Origin: Hetaerina americana | Lineage: Eukaryota; Arthropoda; Insecta; Odonata; Calopterygidae | Assembly: GCA_022747635.1 (NCBI GenBank) | Contig: JAKTNV010000001.1 | Location: forward strand, 19,897,072 to 19,961,071 | Length of the DNA stretch: 64,000 bases | Reading direction: 5' to 3' | Shown here: piece by piece, positions 1 through 15,100 of the stretch | Layout of the letters: the number at the start of each line of letters is the position of its first letter | Numbering within the stretch: position 1 is the first letter of the stretch | Made by a program: the position numbers and the translations under genes | Notes under the pieces: generated by a model | Seen by the model: the letters and a program-made list of their open reading frames with translations, nothing else | Told to the model about the DNA's origin: nothing | Database searches by the model: none

Positions 1-360
1 GCTTCCCACTCACGAGAGGCACTCTCAGCCTCTTCCCCCTTCCTCACCCCTTGCCTTCTCTCTCCCATTTCCTCCCCGTGCACACCCCCTCCCCAACCCT
101 ATTCAGACCGAAACCCACTTACCCCTCTAATTCGATTGCTGAGGTTTTCGGATGTGGGAAGAAGCCAGTCGACGGGTGGGACGACTTTGAGTGAGGGGGT
201 GGGGTGGCGGTGGCGGGATTGGGCAGGGGATGACGAGGAGGGGAGAGAAGAAGGGAGGGCCTTAGGAATGGCGTCGAGGGTGGTGCTGGTGGTGACGGGG
301 AGTGGGTGAAGGGTAGGCTCTTCGGGAGAAGAGGGTGTTAGAGCTGAACAAGGTTTTCGT
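1..360. other. strand-skewed low-complexity DNA, no gene seen
   Basis: The first 120 bases of the plus strand are C/T-rich and the next 240 are G/A-rich. I find no convincing open frame, splice structure or repeat family member. The composition resembles the other GC-richer skewed blocks of this window near 33, 34.5 and 46 kb. Confidence 0.5.
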
Positions 361-1780
361 CCCCGGAAAGGGAGTTGATCTATGAATTTAAAAGGAAATT
401 ATTCGACTCTCCGTTGTTTATTTCGCATTTCAGTTCGTAGGAGCGCGGTGGTTTGAGGTGCAGTAAGAATGAGAGTGCAGGATTTTACCGCATTAATCGT
501 TTGTATGTCTAACAGAGCGCGACAGAAATTCTAAAAATTCGAAGAAAAAAATGTGAAAAAATGTGAAAAAAATGTGGAAAGATTTTCTATGTGGAAAAGC
601 CAAGTGGTTTAATTTTAAGTTCAATATGAAGAATTTCCACCAAGTGACGCCAGAAACTGTTTTAATAAAAAATATACTAGTTTACCCGATAGGGACAATA
701 CATTACGATATTATTCAGACGATTAATTTGCATTCTTTTGTTTTCCTTTCCATTTTCATAATCATAATCGAGTTTGAAGAGATTTACTCTCGTTACCAAA
801 ATGTTTATGGTCAATCACCGGCGGGGTGACAATTGGAGGCATTTGAAAACATTCGTTATATTGGCGTTCAGTGGCTGACAGACACTTCGGCCTCTCAAGG
901 GCACGCACAAATATTTCAGCCCAAGTGTCTACCAGGTATTGATTGCACGAATAACGAACGGTTTCACCCCCCTTTAGTCATAGGCGCACCATAGAGCATC
1001 TGCAGGTTTATGAAAATGGTAATATATAGTAGAAAATGGTTAGGGGTAGTCCGAAGCAGCAGAACATAAGCCATTCTAGCAAAGTTATTTCTAAAAAAAC
1101 TATTCTACTTGTACATTCCTCAGAATGATGGGTACTGATGAACAAATAAATGCGAGCATAATTTGTATCTATTAATAAATGCCATCTTGTCTAATGGAAT
1201 GAACTTTTAGAGCAGGTTGATTAAGGATTTATCGTTGACATTTGGTCTTCAGGTACTGTAGAGGTTGGGGAGAAGTGATTGCCGCTTTTAGCGTCCCCAA
1301 TTCCTGTTGAATCCTCACGTGGAGCGTCAGGAGGAGATGGCGCGATGGGGTTGAGTTTCGGGAGAGTACGTGCTGGCGGGGAACGAAAGTTGGAAGTGTG
1401 GGAGTGCTTCGGAAGAGGGGATGGCAGACCGTAGGGGTTTAGGGAGGGGTCAATTTCGGGGTTAGGGGAGAGACATGGAGGTAGTAAGGGTGAGGTGAAG
1501 GCTCTTAACACTCACGAAAAGAAGAGGATAAAGAGAGTTTGAGGGAGAGGACGCAATAGAATGCCAACAAGAAAGAGGACCTGTTGTCTTGAACACGTAC
1601 GAAAGACACTGAGGTAGTCTCGGTATAATATGAACGCACTCGAGTATACGAATCAAAATCGTTTTGATGAACTCTATTGGCCTGATTACGTTTTCAGAAA
1701 TGCTATGGTTGAATACAAAAATACCTCGTCATTACATTTTATATTAATATTTAAGTATTTTTTATAAATATTATCTATTC
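361..1780. other. AT-rich DNA, nothing recognised
   Basis: There are only short, compositionally unconvincing open frames. Positions 1221-1511 are open on the minus strand, but only because the plus strand there is G-rich; the predicted protein is Pro/Ser low complexity. No RNA gene or mobile element boundary was seen. Confidence 0.45.
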
Positions 1781-2330
1781 CTTCTCCCTCTTCGGCTTCA
1801 TTTTCCATAGCACCTCGAGCAATTCTCTGTCTAGTAGTTTAGGACTCAAGTTACTCTCATCTAAAATACATTTCCTTTCCACTCATAAATGTTTTTGCCT
1901 TATGCCTATTTTTTTCCAAATTTTTAAAAATTATTTGGGCTGGCAAAATTTTTTTGTAAATTTTCTTATGGTCAGAATAGGTTTTGACTTACCACCCTGA
2001 GATGATTCTTATTCCTTTCTTGTAATGTAAGACTGAATTTCTGTCCCTGAATGTTCTCTATATTTGCAGCTTTTTCCACCATGTATCTTTGGCTCTGTTG
2101 GTGATTTCTGAACCAATGGTATTATTTACCTCTGTATACACCCAATCTACCCTCATATTCTTGTGAAAGTTCTATCATTTCATTTTCTCTTTTATTCTCC
2201 CAATAAGTTTTCCTGTGTTCTATGGCTTCTTTATTCCATCAGTGTTTACCAGGAATGTTATTTTCGTTTCTGCTTTTGACGTCCCGTTCATATGATCCAC
2301 TTGCTCTTTCTCAACAGTTCCCATTAATGT
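1781..2330 (-). pseudogene. possible LINE-derived remnant (tentative)
   Basis: Read on the minus strand, a patch around 2,090-2,240 gives protein-like text such as WNKEAIEHRKTYWENKRE, with Lys/Glu-rich helical character. This resembles the segment upstream of reverse transcriptase in many non-LTR elements. No catalytic motif is visible, the frame is broken several times, and the limits are guesses. It is called mainly because the window has several clearer LINE remnants of the same orientation. It could equally be unrelated AT-rich DNA. Confidence 0.2.
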
Positions 2331-5300
2331 ATTGTCTCTTATTTTTATTAATTTTTGGTGCTTTATTATTTATGATAAATTGTATGATCTTAAATCATAG
2401 CTCGAAAAAAAGATATTTTTTGATTAAAATAATCATTTTATAATTTTGATTGGTTCGAAAAAGCTGTCATCATAATTCCATGGTGTCTGCGGATGGCTTT
2501 GATGTTCTCCGCGTGAGCCTTAATTGATGCAAAATGACTTCATCTACCGAGGGAACTAAAAGTGCAATAATTGATTGCTCTTACGACAAATTTACATGAT
2601 TGACTTAAAGCAATCATCATCTGAGATTGGCGTTTTTGTGTCTTCATTATTTCCTCAGTACATTACTGTTACATTGTTTACGGTGGTTACACAAAAAATA
2701 AAATTACAAGCACAGGCTAGGAAATATAGTGTGGTCAAATAAGTGTCTATTCAAAATTTACATTAAACAGGTGAAAAGCAAAAGATGACAATTTGTGCGT
2801 AACTGAATACTTTTCCATAAAAATCCAGTGTCCTAAAATTTCGATCCACTCGCCCTTACTTTTACTTGCGGAAAAATGTTTAGATTAATCCAAAGCGACA
2901 ATGGCATTTTATAAAACTGTTAGGATACTCAGCATCCAATGAAATTGAATGCGGTAATTATGCATGTGATTCTCCTTTCGAATGTTCATTGGTCGAGACA
3001 AAATAAAACTCCCTTTTCTTTAAATACATATAACATTATATTTTTCCTCTCTAATAGAATTTTAAATCAATTTAATGTATTCAATTAAACATTCCTGCTT
3101 TGAAGATTAAAGTTAGCCCACTGAATAGGATTTTAATGCCTAAGTTTAAAGGAATGAGGTAGATGTCGCGAACTTTCTTTTAACGGTGCCATTTGCCAAC
3201 GCACTCCGAAGACAGGTATTTCACAGTGTAATTACAGATATTCTCGGTTAAGGCTAATTATTTTTACACCGCATATTTTAAAGACTATTTAATTGTTACT
3301 TCGGCTTTAATATTGTTTAATTAACTGATTAATATGAGTGATGAATTGCTATTCATTTAAGACCCCTGTCAGGGAGGAAGTAATACCCGAACAATTTAAC
3401 TTCTCTCTGTAAGTTTTCCGAGCTACATCAGTGAAAGAAATCTTTCTGATACCATTTAAACTTGGTATTATATAAAACAGGAGTCAATGGAGTAAAAGTA
3501 CAATAGGTATTTGGATCTCTTTAACCCCATAAACTCCCCGGGTAAGATGTAGTACGAGTAGTTAACAACCTGTCGGATTTCCATTTCCGAGTTCACTCTC
3601 CTCATCTGGATATTTCTCCGTTTATCCCTCACAGACAACCATTCGATCAAGATTTGCCCAATTATTCGATTGTTTTATTGGAATAGTTTAACTTTCGAAC
3701 GTTAAGACGCCACCTTGACTCAGATGTGGGTGTAATGAGTACCGAAACTCTTGGCGGAGCCCAATGTTATCAATTATTTACTTGAGTTTAACGCACAACA
3801 GGAAAATGTATACGGTTAATGATGCTCTATCAGAACGAGAAAAAAAAGATGTTTATGAGTGCTTTAACTTATTGTTAATGGAAGCGTGAAACATCTGCTG
3901 TAGCATTTTACGATTTTAGCGTCAGAGATTTTAACTAGCACCAGGTAAAATATGATCACCTTGTGACAATAAAGTGGTTTAACAGGGCTTTATTGTTATT
4001 AATAGTTCAAGTGGTGGGAAGGGATGTGTTTTCCAAGTTTATGGTTCAAATTCCTTCAGCGGTGAACCTGTTCTCCTCTCAATGACCCTCTGTGCTGGAT
4101 AGGTATGTATAGTTAAACAAATACATGATATACCTCTTTCACTCATTTGTAATGTACTTTTATGCTTGTCAAATAAAGTTTCATATCACCTAATAGGGTA
4201 GGAGTAAAATATAATGGTGTATGGTTGAAATGGACAGATGTCTGGGAGTTTAGTCTCCTTAGCGTGCTTCGAAACGCATTTAAAAACTAAATTTTGTGAA
4301 CTGTTACTTGGAAATGCCCGTTCTTCAAAACCTCGAATATTTTCCTTTTCCCGGAAAAATTTTTTTTGGAAAAAAAAACAATAATTTTAATGGAAAAGGA
4401 CGCGACGGGGATGTGGTCATTGGAACGCGTTCATGGGCCGCGTTGCTTCGGATATGTTCCAAAATCACTCGGATCGCTGTCTCTTGGTCAGTCGTGTGGA
4501 TCTCGGGCATTTCCAGTGCACGACTTCAAACCGTTAATATCGATTCGCCTGGGACTCCGAGAGCGAGAGGTCCGAAGCCTCATCCCCAGGAACAGTCGAC
4601 GACGGAGCGTTCGCCGAAGGGATTACTTAATCGGATGCACTCATCTGATTCGCCTGCGTGGAAAGTCCGTGCTCCTATGCGGAAATCACCTCCACTCGTG
4701 ACCCAACAGCAAGCTATACAATATGTGTCTAAATGAACTTTCCACGAGTCGTGAAAATAAACTAGTGCATGCATTCATATGTATGCCACTCACGAGACAA
4801 CGCATGAACTTATGTTCAGGCTTGTGCAGTATCGTGCCAACTTTTAATAGATTTAAAAGGTAAATGTAGTGAAAACGTTAAATATAATGAAAATGTCAAA
4901 TTATCGAGCACCTATTCAATGGTAAATAAATTTATTTTGAATATTTTAAATTGTGGAGTTGATTTTAATTTGAATTTTAAAAATAACTCAAAACAAATTA
5001 TGTGTTTTCATGTCAAATGGTATCCCTATTTTTTTCTCGAGAGCGGTAGCAAATATGAAAATGTAGTTAAGCTAAAAATATGGTGGCACTTTTTGTAAAT
5101 ACAGTAATTAAATAGCGGTACTTGACAGTGGACAGTGTTGACATACATACGGCGTAATTTCTTGCACAAGAATATGGTGTTGTGGATGTATCTATGAAAT
5201 GTGCAATTATGGGTGCGTGGCAGTTCCAATGAGGCCAAACGTCGTGCGACAGCAAACCTTAGGAACCTCAGCTAAGAACCTGCCAGTTTTTCCAGTGGGC

Positions 5301-5689
5301 GAAAGGTACCCCAGCAGAGTCGTTTCAGGCGGTCATAAAATCGTGTAGCCGACGTCGTTAAAGATGTGTACAAGAATATTATTTGAAAATTAACAGAAGT
5401 TTTAAATATTTGGTATAAGTATTTTTTCATAAATCAATCAAGAGGCTTTTAAACTTGAACGCACTTCGGTGCTTTTATATTTTTTAGAGCAATTCAGTGA
5501 TTTTCCAGCATTTATGATAATTCAATTTTTTCTTTAAGAAACGAGACTTTTTGGGTATTCATTGTTGCGGGGTCAAAAATATATTTCAATTATTGAAGGC
5601 ATTTTATGGGTTTAAAAGTTGGTAACGGAAAGTACTAGACGGCTATTTACTTTTACGTGCCACAAGAACTTCATTTTAATTTGCCTAAT
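2331..5689. other. AT-rich DNA, nothing recognised
   Basis: I see no family match, no long inverted repeat and no clear exon. A slightly GC-richer patch at 4,380-4,700 is open in several overlapping frames on both strands (longest plus-strand frame 146 codons, 4296-4736). The predicted proteins have no recognisable domain and the overlap of frames argues against coding. Confidence 0.4.
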
Positions 5690-6184
5690 ATTAAATCTCT
5701 CTTAATTTCTTCGTGACTTCTACTTGCCTTCATACTATCAAGATTTCCTGCCTATTCTTTTCCTTCATCTATTCCTCCTCCTCATTACGTTCTCCTATCA
5801 AATTTAACAATCCCTTTCATTACGAGTATTCCCTCCGCCCTTTTTTCTCTGATTTTTTCATTATTTCCCCTAGAGGCATCCTCTCCTCGCCCACCTGGTT
5901 TCATTACTTAGCGTTTGTCTTCCACGCTTTCCAAGTTATTTTCTCAAATCTTTGCCACCCCGACATCTGAAAAGCCTCCAATTTACGCTCACACACTCAT
6001 CTCAAAGAACAGGTGTCACATCCCTAAGGCACTAAGCTCCTTCTTAAAGTCTTTACAAATCTTTTCTTTACAGCTTTCCTCAAGTACACGCATCATTAAT
6101 TCTCTTCTTCTTGAAAACGCCTCTTCGCTTCTTTTCCTAACCCCTTCACCATATCACCCCATATCCTTTGCTAAATTACAGTGA
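5690..6184 (-). pseudogene. LINE reverse transcriptase C-terminal remnant
   Basis: The minus strand reads, with stops and frame changes, as the region downstream of reverse transcriptase in a non-LTR retrotransposon. Around 5,880-6,000 it gives RLEAFQMSGWQRFEKITWK followed by WKTN and VGEER. This corresponds to the familiar order: Glu-Ala-Phe-x-Met-Trp block, Lys-Thr-Asn-Glu-Glu block, Val-Gly-Glu-Glu-Arg block. The same order is seen more clearly at 35.3 kb and 38.0 kb in this window. Catalytic parts of the RT are not visible. It is an old, inactive copy, and the exact LINE clade is not determined. Confidence 0.5.
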
Positions 6185-9100
6185 TGATTAAGTAAATAGG
6201 TAATTCTGAGTTTAACATTGACTGAATTGAATTTAATCTATGTTTAACTTTTACCTTCATCATCATCATCAGTATTTCAAGCGTAGTAATTGTTTATTAT
6301 AGCCTTATATTTTCGATTCTTCTCTATTCAATAATTTCAACTTAACGCAATTAGAAATATATATCGTTTAACTCAGCGGATGTTTTTTATGTAGCTAACT
6401 TCCCTATGTCTGTCTGTAGCAGCTGTCAGGTGGGTTAGGATATTGCTTGTTCGGGTGAAATGTAATTTTAGCGCCAAATTCATTTTTCCAATCCGAAAAA
6501 AAATAAATAAAGAAACAGCTACTAGATCGTCAGTATTCACAAACTCATTTTTTGCAAACAAAAATTGATGGAAAAAATGAAAGCGCTCTTTCCTAATCCA
6601 ATCGTTTTCTCATTCACCAAATCATTGACATTGGTTCCTCTTCCTCCGAGACAAAAGCCGTGCCTTGCTGGGCTTCAATGCAGATGAGGAAGGAAAAGCA
6701 ATTAGAAGTGAAATAAATTTACTGTATACAAGCTGGAGGGAAAAGTGAAATTACGGTGAGGGTAAGGGAATTGGGTGAGAAAATGGGCAACACTCGAGGA
6801 TGGAAAATTTAAGTTTAGTTTATACCTGGGTAAGATGTTGCATGTTATATTGTGTTATTTTTTGTATTTAGGTATTTTCTATTAGTTATCGATTTATTTT
6901 TTTCTTTGTTGATCGATTTGTTCATTATGTCATATTTGTAAAAAAGTTCCTTGCCAACGAAAACTTTATCGCTGTGGAATTGATTTTTTTCATTGACAAA
7001 AGGTCATAATTAATTGCGTGGAAGTATAGTGCACATACAATGCAAGGAAATGAAAGTTTATGAAAATGTGAAAATTCGGCAGCAAGAAGAGAATAGATCC
7101 TTGAAGATATTATAACAAAAAATAAGAATCACAATCCGCCGTTACATCTTTAACGAGAAGGATAGTATTTAAAAAAGTATCGAGAAAAATGGAAGTAATT
7201 ATCATTGGATTCAGGCTCCACTTTCTTCAACTCTGTGTTAAATGATGGAATACCACTCATAGGGAACCCATAAATGTGATTATATTCATCAATTTTCCAA
7301 AAATAATTTAATTTATTAATCGAAAATAAAATACCTTGACTGAAATTTTTAAATGAATGATACAGACATGTTTTTTCTACTCTTTCAATACGCATTTGTT
7401 ATTCCAATTAAATAATGTCATGTAAAAACAAAATAATTATAATTTGAAACAAAAAATAAAGGAAACATGGCTATTTAACGGAAAATTAAGTACCTTTTGG
7501 AAGGAAAAAATGTATGCTCAGAAATAAAATTATTTTCCTTAGACGTGTGCGTGTATGATTTTATAGGAATTAAAATGTGAAAGTAGTTTCCCCTTTGCAT
7601 TATTGGAAATCCATTTTTCAAAATTGATTGGTTCACTCTAAATTGTCTCCTGAGCTGGAGTGGAATCTGGAACCTAATTAGATTCCTTGCTGAAACACTA
7701 TGTCAAGGATGCGCGAACTGTGGACTAATTGTATGTATCATTCTTGGTATGAAAGCGATTATTAAAATAGTGTGACACAAGATTTCACAAAATATTTGAG
7801 GAATGGAGAGGAGGAAGAGGAAGAAATGGATATAAACGGAGCGGGGAATCCAGGGAGCTGGGTTTTGGGGACACCCGAGATTTGAAAGGGAAAATGGCGA
7901 TTCGTCGAAAGGCGTGAGAAGGTGACTGGTGATGGGAAAGGATGGAATTACGTTTCCCCCATCTAAATTTAGCAGCAGGAAAGCCATGAAAGCGAATGGG
8001 GACGTGGAGGGTATAAAGGTAATGGAAGGAGTTGATGCGTCGTAAAAATATGCCCTCATGGGATATTTCACTTTGGGAATTCAGAACTTCGGGAGACCGG
8101 TCAAGGAATTCAATTTTATACGATAGAGGAGATAAAGGGATATTCGCTGATATTCTCGGTGAAACTGCTTCAAAGAGATATAAATCCTTGGAAAATATTT
8201 TTCAGTCATATTAATAAAATCTCGTGTGATTATTGAGGCAATTATTGTATTACCAAATATAAAAAAATTACCCTAAAATTCATAAAATATGTTTTCAACG
8301 TACACCTCTCTGGGAAACTTCAAGAGGGATGCAAGTAAGTTTCTCTATACCCTTGCCACATTCTATGTATACAATATTTTTTTAAAGTTAACCAATAATA
8401 TATCCCTTTCACCATTAGAATGAGGAAGACGATGCATAGGTGAACGTGAAAGGATTTGATATGACGCTGGAGCAAGTGAATTTTTTTAAAGACCTCTATA
8501 CTTTTTCGAGAGATTTTCCTATTTCAGCATGCAGCAGGCCATGTTCATTATGATATCTGCATGGAAAAATACATGTAAACAATATGCATATACATACTAA
8601 GGTATAAATGCGCCTGCACACGAACAAGCTCACTTGGTATCTCTACATGCACCTGATATAAAGACAATGTGTCGATTTTCTTTTTAATGCGAGAGATACT
8701 GGGGAAATACGGTGTGTCATGTCTTAACCATTTCAAGTAGTTTATACTTTCTTGGGTTTGATGCGAAACGTATAAATCAAAATCTCGATAGCCAAGGTAA
8801 CAAGGAGAACTTATTTTTGCCCCGAGTTTGTTCCCGGGCCGCTTACCTTTATAGAATTCTTCCCGGGGACAAAGAGGATCAAGCGAGATGAGTGGGAGGT
8901 ATGGGTCAGATGGAATGTGAGAGGGGTGCTGGAAGGGAGGGAGAAGAAGGAAGTCTCGCGATAAGGAAGAGTCTCAGCGTGCAACGTTGATCGTAAATGA
9001 AGGGGGAAATGGTTTCTTTGCTGGGTCAGTGGCAGGAGGTGGCGACGAAATTGGAATAACTACGTTCAAGCTGCAAACTCTTGGCTCCGCCTCATCCAGC

Positions 9101-12100
9101 TATAATCTAACCAAGTTGGTCAGAGGTAGGGTAAAATGGATTTTGCCGTTTCACTTAAAGAATATTGAGCAATTAACAAGCAAAAATAAGTAGTTTGCGA
9201 TAGTGAGGATCCAAATACATCAACCTTCACGTAAGACATCTTAAATTACATAAAAAATCTTAATGCAGAGAAATAGAAACATAAAGCATACATTCTAGGT
9301 CAACTGGTAATAAGGAAACTGTTTACAGGAGTCATTCTCTACAATAATAAAACTTGTCAATTGGCATAGTTTTATTAATAACTCCATTTTGAATTTAAAA
9401 AGAAATATTTTATGTCACCAATCTATAGAAGTTAAAGGTATTTTTGTGAGGTATATTGGTCCGTAAAAGGCAGCCATTGCCTCCCATTTGCTGGAATCAG
9501 CTAGTTATTGCGAAACTTTGATTGGAAATATGAAGGGCAGGATTCAAATTTCGATTAACCAGGGTGCTGTCAGGAGTTACTCTGATGAAATTTCCTATGT
9601 TAGTAATTTTAAGTGCACTCTATTAAATAACAGTGATAAAAAAGAGGTCTCATTCTTTCAGTTTTTATAGAAAATGGCATGGAAAATTCAATATTTTAAA
9701 CGGTCTTGCTGTAGTGGAGGGCTACAACTAAGGATTATATTATATAGAATAAATATAGCTTAATGGTGCAAGTGTACATGTTCTCAGGAAATACTGACAT
9801 CATGGGCGTATAACTAATAACTTAAGGGTTGTAATAGTGACTGCATAAATACACCACCAGCTTTTGTTTCTTTGGTATTAATCATCGCTCGTCAAAAAAA
9901 AGAGACGAAATTGCAAAGCGGTAATGGCGCCTCGAAACTAGTTCGAAGCAAATCTTTGAGGACGTTTCAAAAATTTAATAGGACCTTAGTACTTTAAAAA
10001 CTTAATATTCTCATCATATCCGTTTGCGAAATACGCATAAACGGTTGCTACATTGCTTATCATCATCCGGATCCAGGTCAGGATCCAACCTCCTTAAGTC
10101 ATACACTATATTTTCTAGGTGAATTTTTCACACTTCTATGTATGTACATACTTTCTGATGGATGAAGCTGTATGCATTAGTTTTTTATTTATAAAGGTAA
10201 CATAATTGGGATTAGTGCCAGAGGAAGGACAATAGAAAAAAACCCTCGAGCGACCTTGGAGAGATATGAGTGAGGGATTTTGAGAAAGGTAAGCTTTATA
10301 AGCTCCAACATGGTTTATATTCGAGATATTTGATGTTACTAACAAGAAATAGAATCACTTAATTGGAAATTAAATTGATAATTTGGAAAACATAAAAAAT
10401 ACTCTATGAAACTTACGAAGTTATTTTGTGGAAAATTAATCCCCATTTTTCTTATCTCTCCAAATGTCAATTCTATTCAGAAATTTATTTGGCAAGCACT
10501 TGCCATAAAAGAACTTAAATTGACGTAAGACTGTGACAAGTGGCATTTTGTTGAGGAGAGTCAACCCTGCTTGTCTGCTCAACGTTTGATTGGCTCTCGC
10601 CAAATAATTGGAACTTTCTTTCGTTATATTTATATCAACGAAATTTCTTACAGAATAAAAGAGATCTCTTCAATTGTGTAGACTTTTCTCTTATTTTCTG
10701 TTCTTCATCCATGAGCAGAAATGTTTTCCATATTTGCAAATTATTTTCTGTTGCTCTCTCCAAATGTTGGCTTGGGCTGTGATGTGAGTTCACAAATGGT
10801 ATACCCAGATACTCTATTTCTGTTTCATCGAACTCCTTACCGCTGCAGTCATAGTGATTCATTAGTGATGCGTAAAATATATGAAAAATTTCAAATTAAT
10901 GAAGCGTAAAATTCTGAAATAAAAGTATATAGAAGCTTGGAAATAATTAGACCATGATATATGTTTATCAGAGCAAATTATATGACCAAAATAATGTCGT
11001 CAGGTGAAAATATACAATCAACTGTTGCGCACTCAATATTTTTGATTAATCTATGGGGAATGTTCGTCCTCAGGAAAATAATAATGTCGGCCAGGTTCGC
11101 CTTCATGCATGCCCTCAAATCTGATCTAATTTTTCAAAGAGCAGAGTCTTTCTCAAAACTAACTTGGAATGGTGATAAAGAATTTATTTTTAAGGTGAAA
11201 TATCTAGTAAATTCAGGATATGAAGAAATAGTTTATTGCACTAATAATCGAAGTAGTTGAAATAAAGAACTCTTGTAATATATCAATGAAAAAATATTAA
11301 TATATGTTGGGAATTGAAATTAAAAATTACTGGTTCCGATTGAAAAAATTAATTTTTCTGTTTGAAAAGCTCTTTAATTTCCAAATTGATCATCTTAAAA
11401 AAGCAGAATTAGTGGAAAAATACTTGTGATATCCATGAAGACATTCAACATTAATTATTAAACTTCATTTTTAGATGGTAGATTACATTTTTACAATCTC
11501 TTTCACTCAATTTTAAACATAATTTTAATAAATTTTATGCTACATAGTTATTTAAAGAACTGGGAACTAAATTTGAACAAGAAATTATAGAGAATAATGT
11601 TCTACAACCTATAATTTAGGTCATATTGAGTACAAATTCAAAGCATTCTTTATGAAATTTCATCCAAAAAAGATTCATTTTTAATAATACTTACTTTTTT
11701 TAAATTAAAATTCTTGTTTGTATTTTCAAAGTTACCGGTTTTATCATCGGTATTTTATCATGAATATTCACTCCCCCATTGAATATTTTTTTTTGCTAGC
11801 GTGGTGAATTCACTGAATAGGGGTAGTGATGATGGAGAGAACATAAAACTCATGGCTCAGTGTTCATTTGCGTTCATCTAGGAGGAAGAGGGAGAAGGTA
11901 CATATCATGTAGTTCAAACCACCCGATATCTAATTTCCCCATCCACCATTTCAGTGTTATTCTCTCGCTATGGATATTGTCGGCCATCTCCGGTGTAGTT
12001 TTTAAGATGAAAATGGTTGTTTTTCTTGGTGATGAGCAGGAATATATGGGTACATCTTTATGAGCTAAGAAAGTTGAGTAGTTGGGAAGGAATAACGTAA

Positions 12101-15100
12101 CATAGGATACGGAGGAGGTTGCAGGATTGGAAAAGGGTGTCAGGAATCATATATAGTTTCAGTCACGTGAATCCGTACGGCTTTGCAATGCACCTCGCAG
12201 TAACAGCAGTACCAATCCCTCCTCCAACTCCCCTTCCACAAAAATTTGTTTTTTTCTCACCCTCATCTCCCCTATCCCTTTTCCCCTCTTTCACCTCCTT
12301 TACACGTAATTACTATTTAAACCAGTCAGTTATATAAAAAAATGAAGGGAGACAAAGCTTAATTGAATTGAAATTTGTGAAAATTTAATTGAAACGTAAT
12401 TGAAATTGGTAATTGAAAAAAAGTTTACCGTGGTGCATAGTGTCAGGTTTTGTCCCACTAGGCGAAGCTTAGAAATGTAGCAGTGATTTGGTAGTGTTTC
12501 TATCCAATACGTTTCCAAAGCGGTAGACCACCTGCTAAAACAAATTTTTAAATCAATGAACAAACTCTTGATAATACCGTTGTAACGTCGATACCATGGT
12601 TGGGAAATATTAAATAGTTAATGCAATCAATGTAATGTGCTGATGATTTCTACGACATTACAACGCTAATTCAGAAAAATTATTGTCATGACAATATCTT
12701 AGAGGAAGACAATGACCAACCTATATCTCCGTCAGCGATGGGAAATAAATGATATGACATTTCGCTGTCTGGATGACAAGACGGATATCTACAGGGAAAT
12801 TATATGCGTTGGGTATCCTGAGTGAAAAAATACACAAATAATAAATTTAGTTTAAGTTTTAACTGTGAAGAGAATTGGATGATATAGTGGCAATCAATTA
12901 ATTCTGCCAAGGATTGGCAAAAAAACTCAAAAAGATAGTTTGAACGAAAAAGAAAACCATTTCATCGATCAATAAGGAACAAATGCTGAGTGTGGGTGAC
13001 AGTGGGTATCCGATGTGCTCGTATCTTTGCGTTTAAAAATTGAAGTTATTTTATTGCTGAGTGACATTCATATTAGTTCCCATGAGTATTGGTGAATTTT
13101 TGGCATGGGGAGGCAACCGATATTGTCAGATGATCCGTATGCATGACAACGTATGCATAACCGATCATTTTTGGGATATACTCCAAGCATATGGCAACGA
13201 GATGAAACTCAATGCGACAAGGTGAAAAAAATTGAGCCTGAACAAAAGAATAAATTTCAGAGACGGTAGAAACGAGAGACGCGACCGTATATTATGTCTT
13301 TGTCTTTTGGAGAAGAAATGGAGGAAGTTATAGGGGACAGGTTGAAGGGAATAAAGGGGTGGGCTCGTAAGATGAAGGTTAACTTGGTTTCCTTTAAGGA
13401 TCGAAGACGTCGGCAGTCGCAGTGGTGTATTGGGAAGGAAAATCCCTCGGAAGGTCGCGGGCGCAAAAGTGCAAAGGATCAGGAAAGATGAGAGAGGAAT
13501 TGCGAGCGGAGGACGGCGGGATGAGGAGAAGGAATTGAGCAATATTCAGTTTCACTCCCATCTCTCTCCCCACCCACTCCTTCCAAAGTCGGATTCATTC
13601 GGAAGGAGATGGAAGTGGGAGATTATGGAAAAATGATAAGTTCGCGGGGGAATATTCCTTCCATTCTGGGAATTCACTTGGGAGGATTGAGTGGGAACGG
13701 CCCGGATGAGAAACAGGAGACAGTCTCTTTAGACTCGGAGTGTATGCAGGGCTGGTTTTATCTACGCCGGACTCTAGACTACAGGGAAGACTTCTCTTTA
13801 CCTCCTTTACACCCCCTTTCTCCCTTCGATACCCGAGATCTCTCTATATAATAAGAAAGATCTAGATATATTTTATCCCTACATGCAAGTAATTGCAAGC
13901 GGATTTTTTATAAGCTTTGAATCATATTCTCTTTTTATGAAGCTGGTCGAATTATTTTCCGGTCATTGCTTGGGAGTAGGAGAGTTATATATTAGGAAAA
14001 GAAGAGGCAGGTTTCCAATTGACGAATTAAACGCCGATTGATATTTAAAGTCTAAACAACGGAGGAGTAACAAAACGATGCTCTGTTACCGGTTCTACAA
14101 TGAAACTCATCCGACGAAGTAATCGTCCATGACAGAAATAGTTTCAATTATCTACTGGTTGAAGGGCTTATTTGCTACAACGTTTAGATTTACTATATGA
14201 TCATAGTGTGCTGTAGTAAATGGACATAATATGTTATAGTTGAATAAAATTTAGTAAATTGAAATTAGATAGTAAATAAATAGTTCAAGTCGTGAAATTC
14301 AACAATTCTTCACATCATTTGAATGCTCTGATTCCACCAGATCACGACTAATACTCCGTAATCCAATTCATCAATATACCGAAATGGCAGGATGTTGAAG
14401 ACAAGACTATTCGTCTACATACTCGCAGATACACCGTGGTTTCTCGTGGTAAATTACTGATGGAAGAATAATAAGAGTATTGACCTGGTAAAATATTTAA
14501 AAAAAAATAAATCAAAGCTCAGAAACAGAGTATGTACAAGATAACTGAAAAACCGTGGGATAATATTGAGCCTAGAACAAAAAAACACCGCCATCCCAAT
14601 TCATGTCGCTGGATAATTCCCAGTCGCTAATTACAATAACCTCCAACTCAAAGATAACTTAACACAAATGCGATAAAAATACTGATACTATCAAAGACAC
14701 AACGGCTAGTTGATGTTCCCAAGCCATTATTTGAGAATATGATTAACTCTGCTTGCTAATGGTTGGGGGCATCTCTCTAGCCTGATCGCAAGTGTAGGTG
14801 AAGGGCACTTCGAGATAAGCCCCGGGCACTTGGACCTCTTGGTCAATTGTGCGAACCCATTTTTAATCTTCCTGTCGCATCCAGTCAGGGGAGCAGAACA
14901 TCACGTTATGGTGGTCACCTACAGTGGCATAGAGGTCACCCATCCAACCACACCAAAATTGCTTGGTGTCCGGCTCTAACGGATACCGATGTGACAATGG
15001 GTGAATATCCCCATAGAGCCCGATAGACCGTGAAACTAGCGATGAGGTATCTCATGATTACAGTTCTACCAATGTAGACAGCTTCCTTCATGTTCAGAAG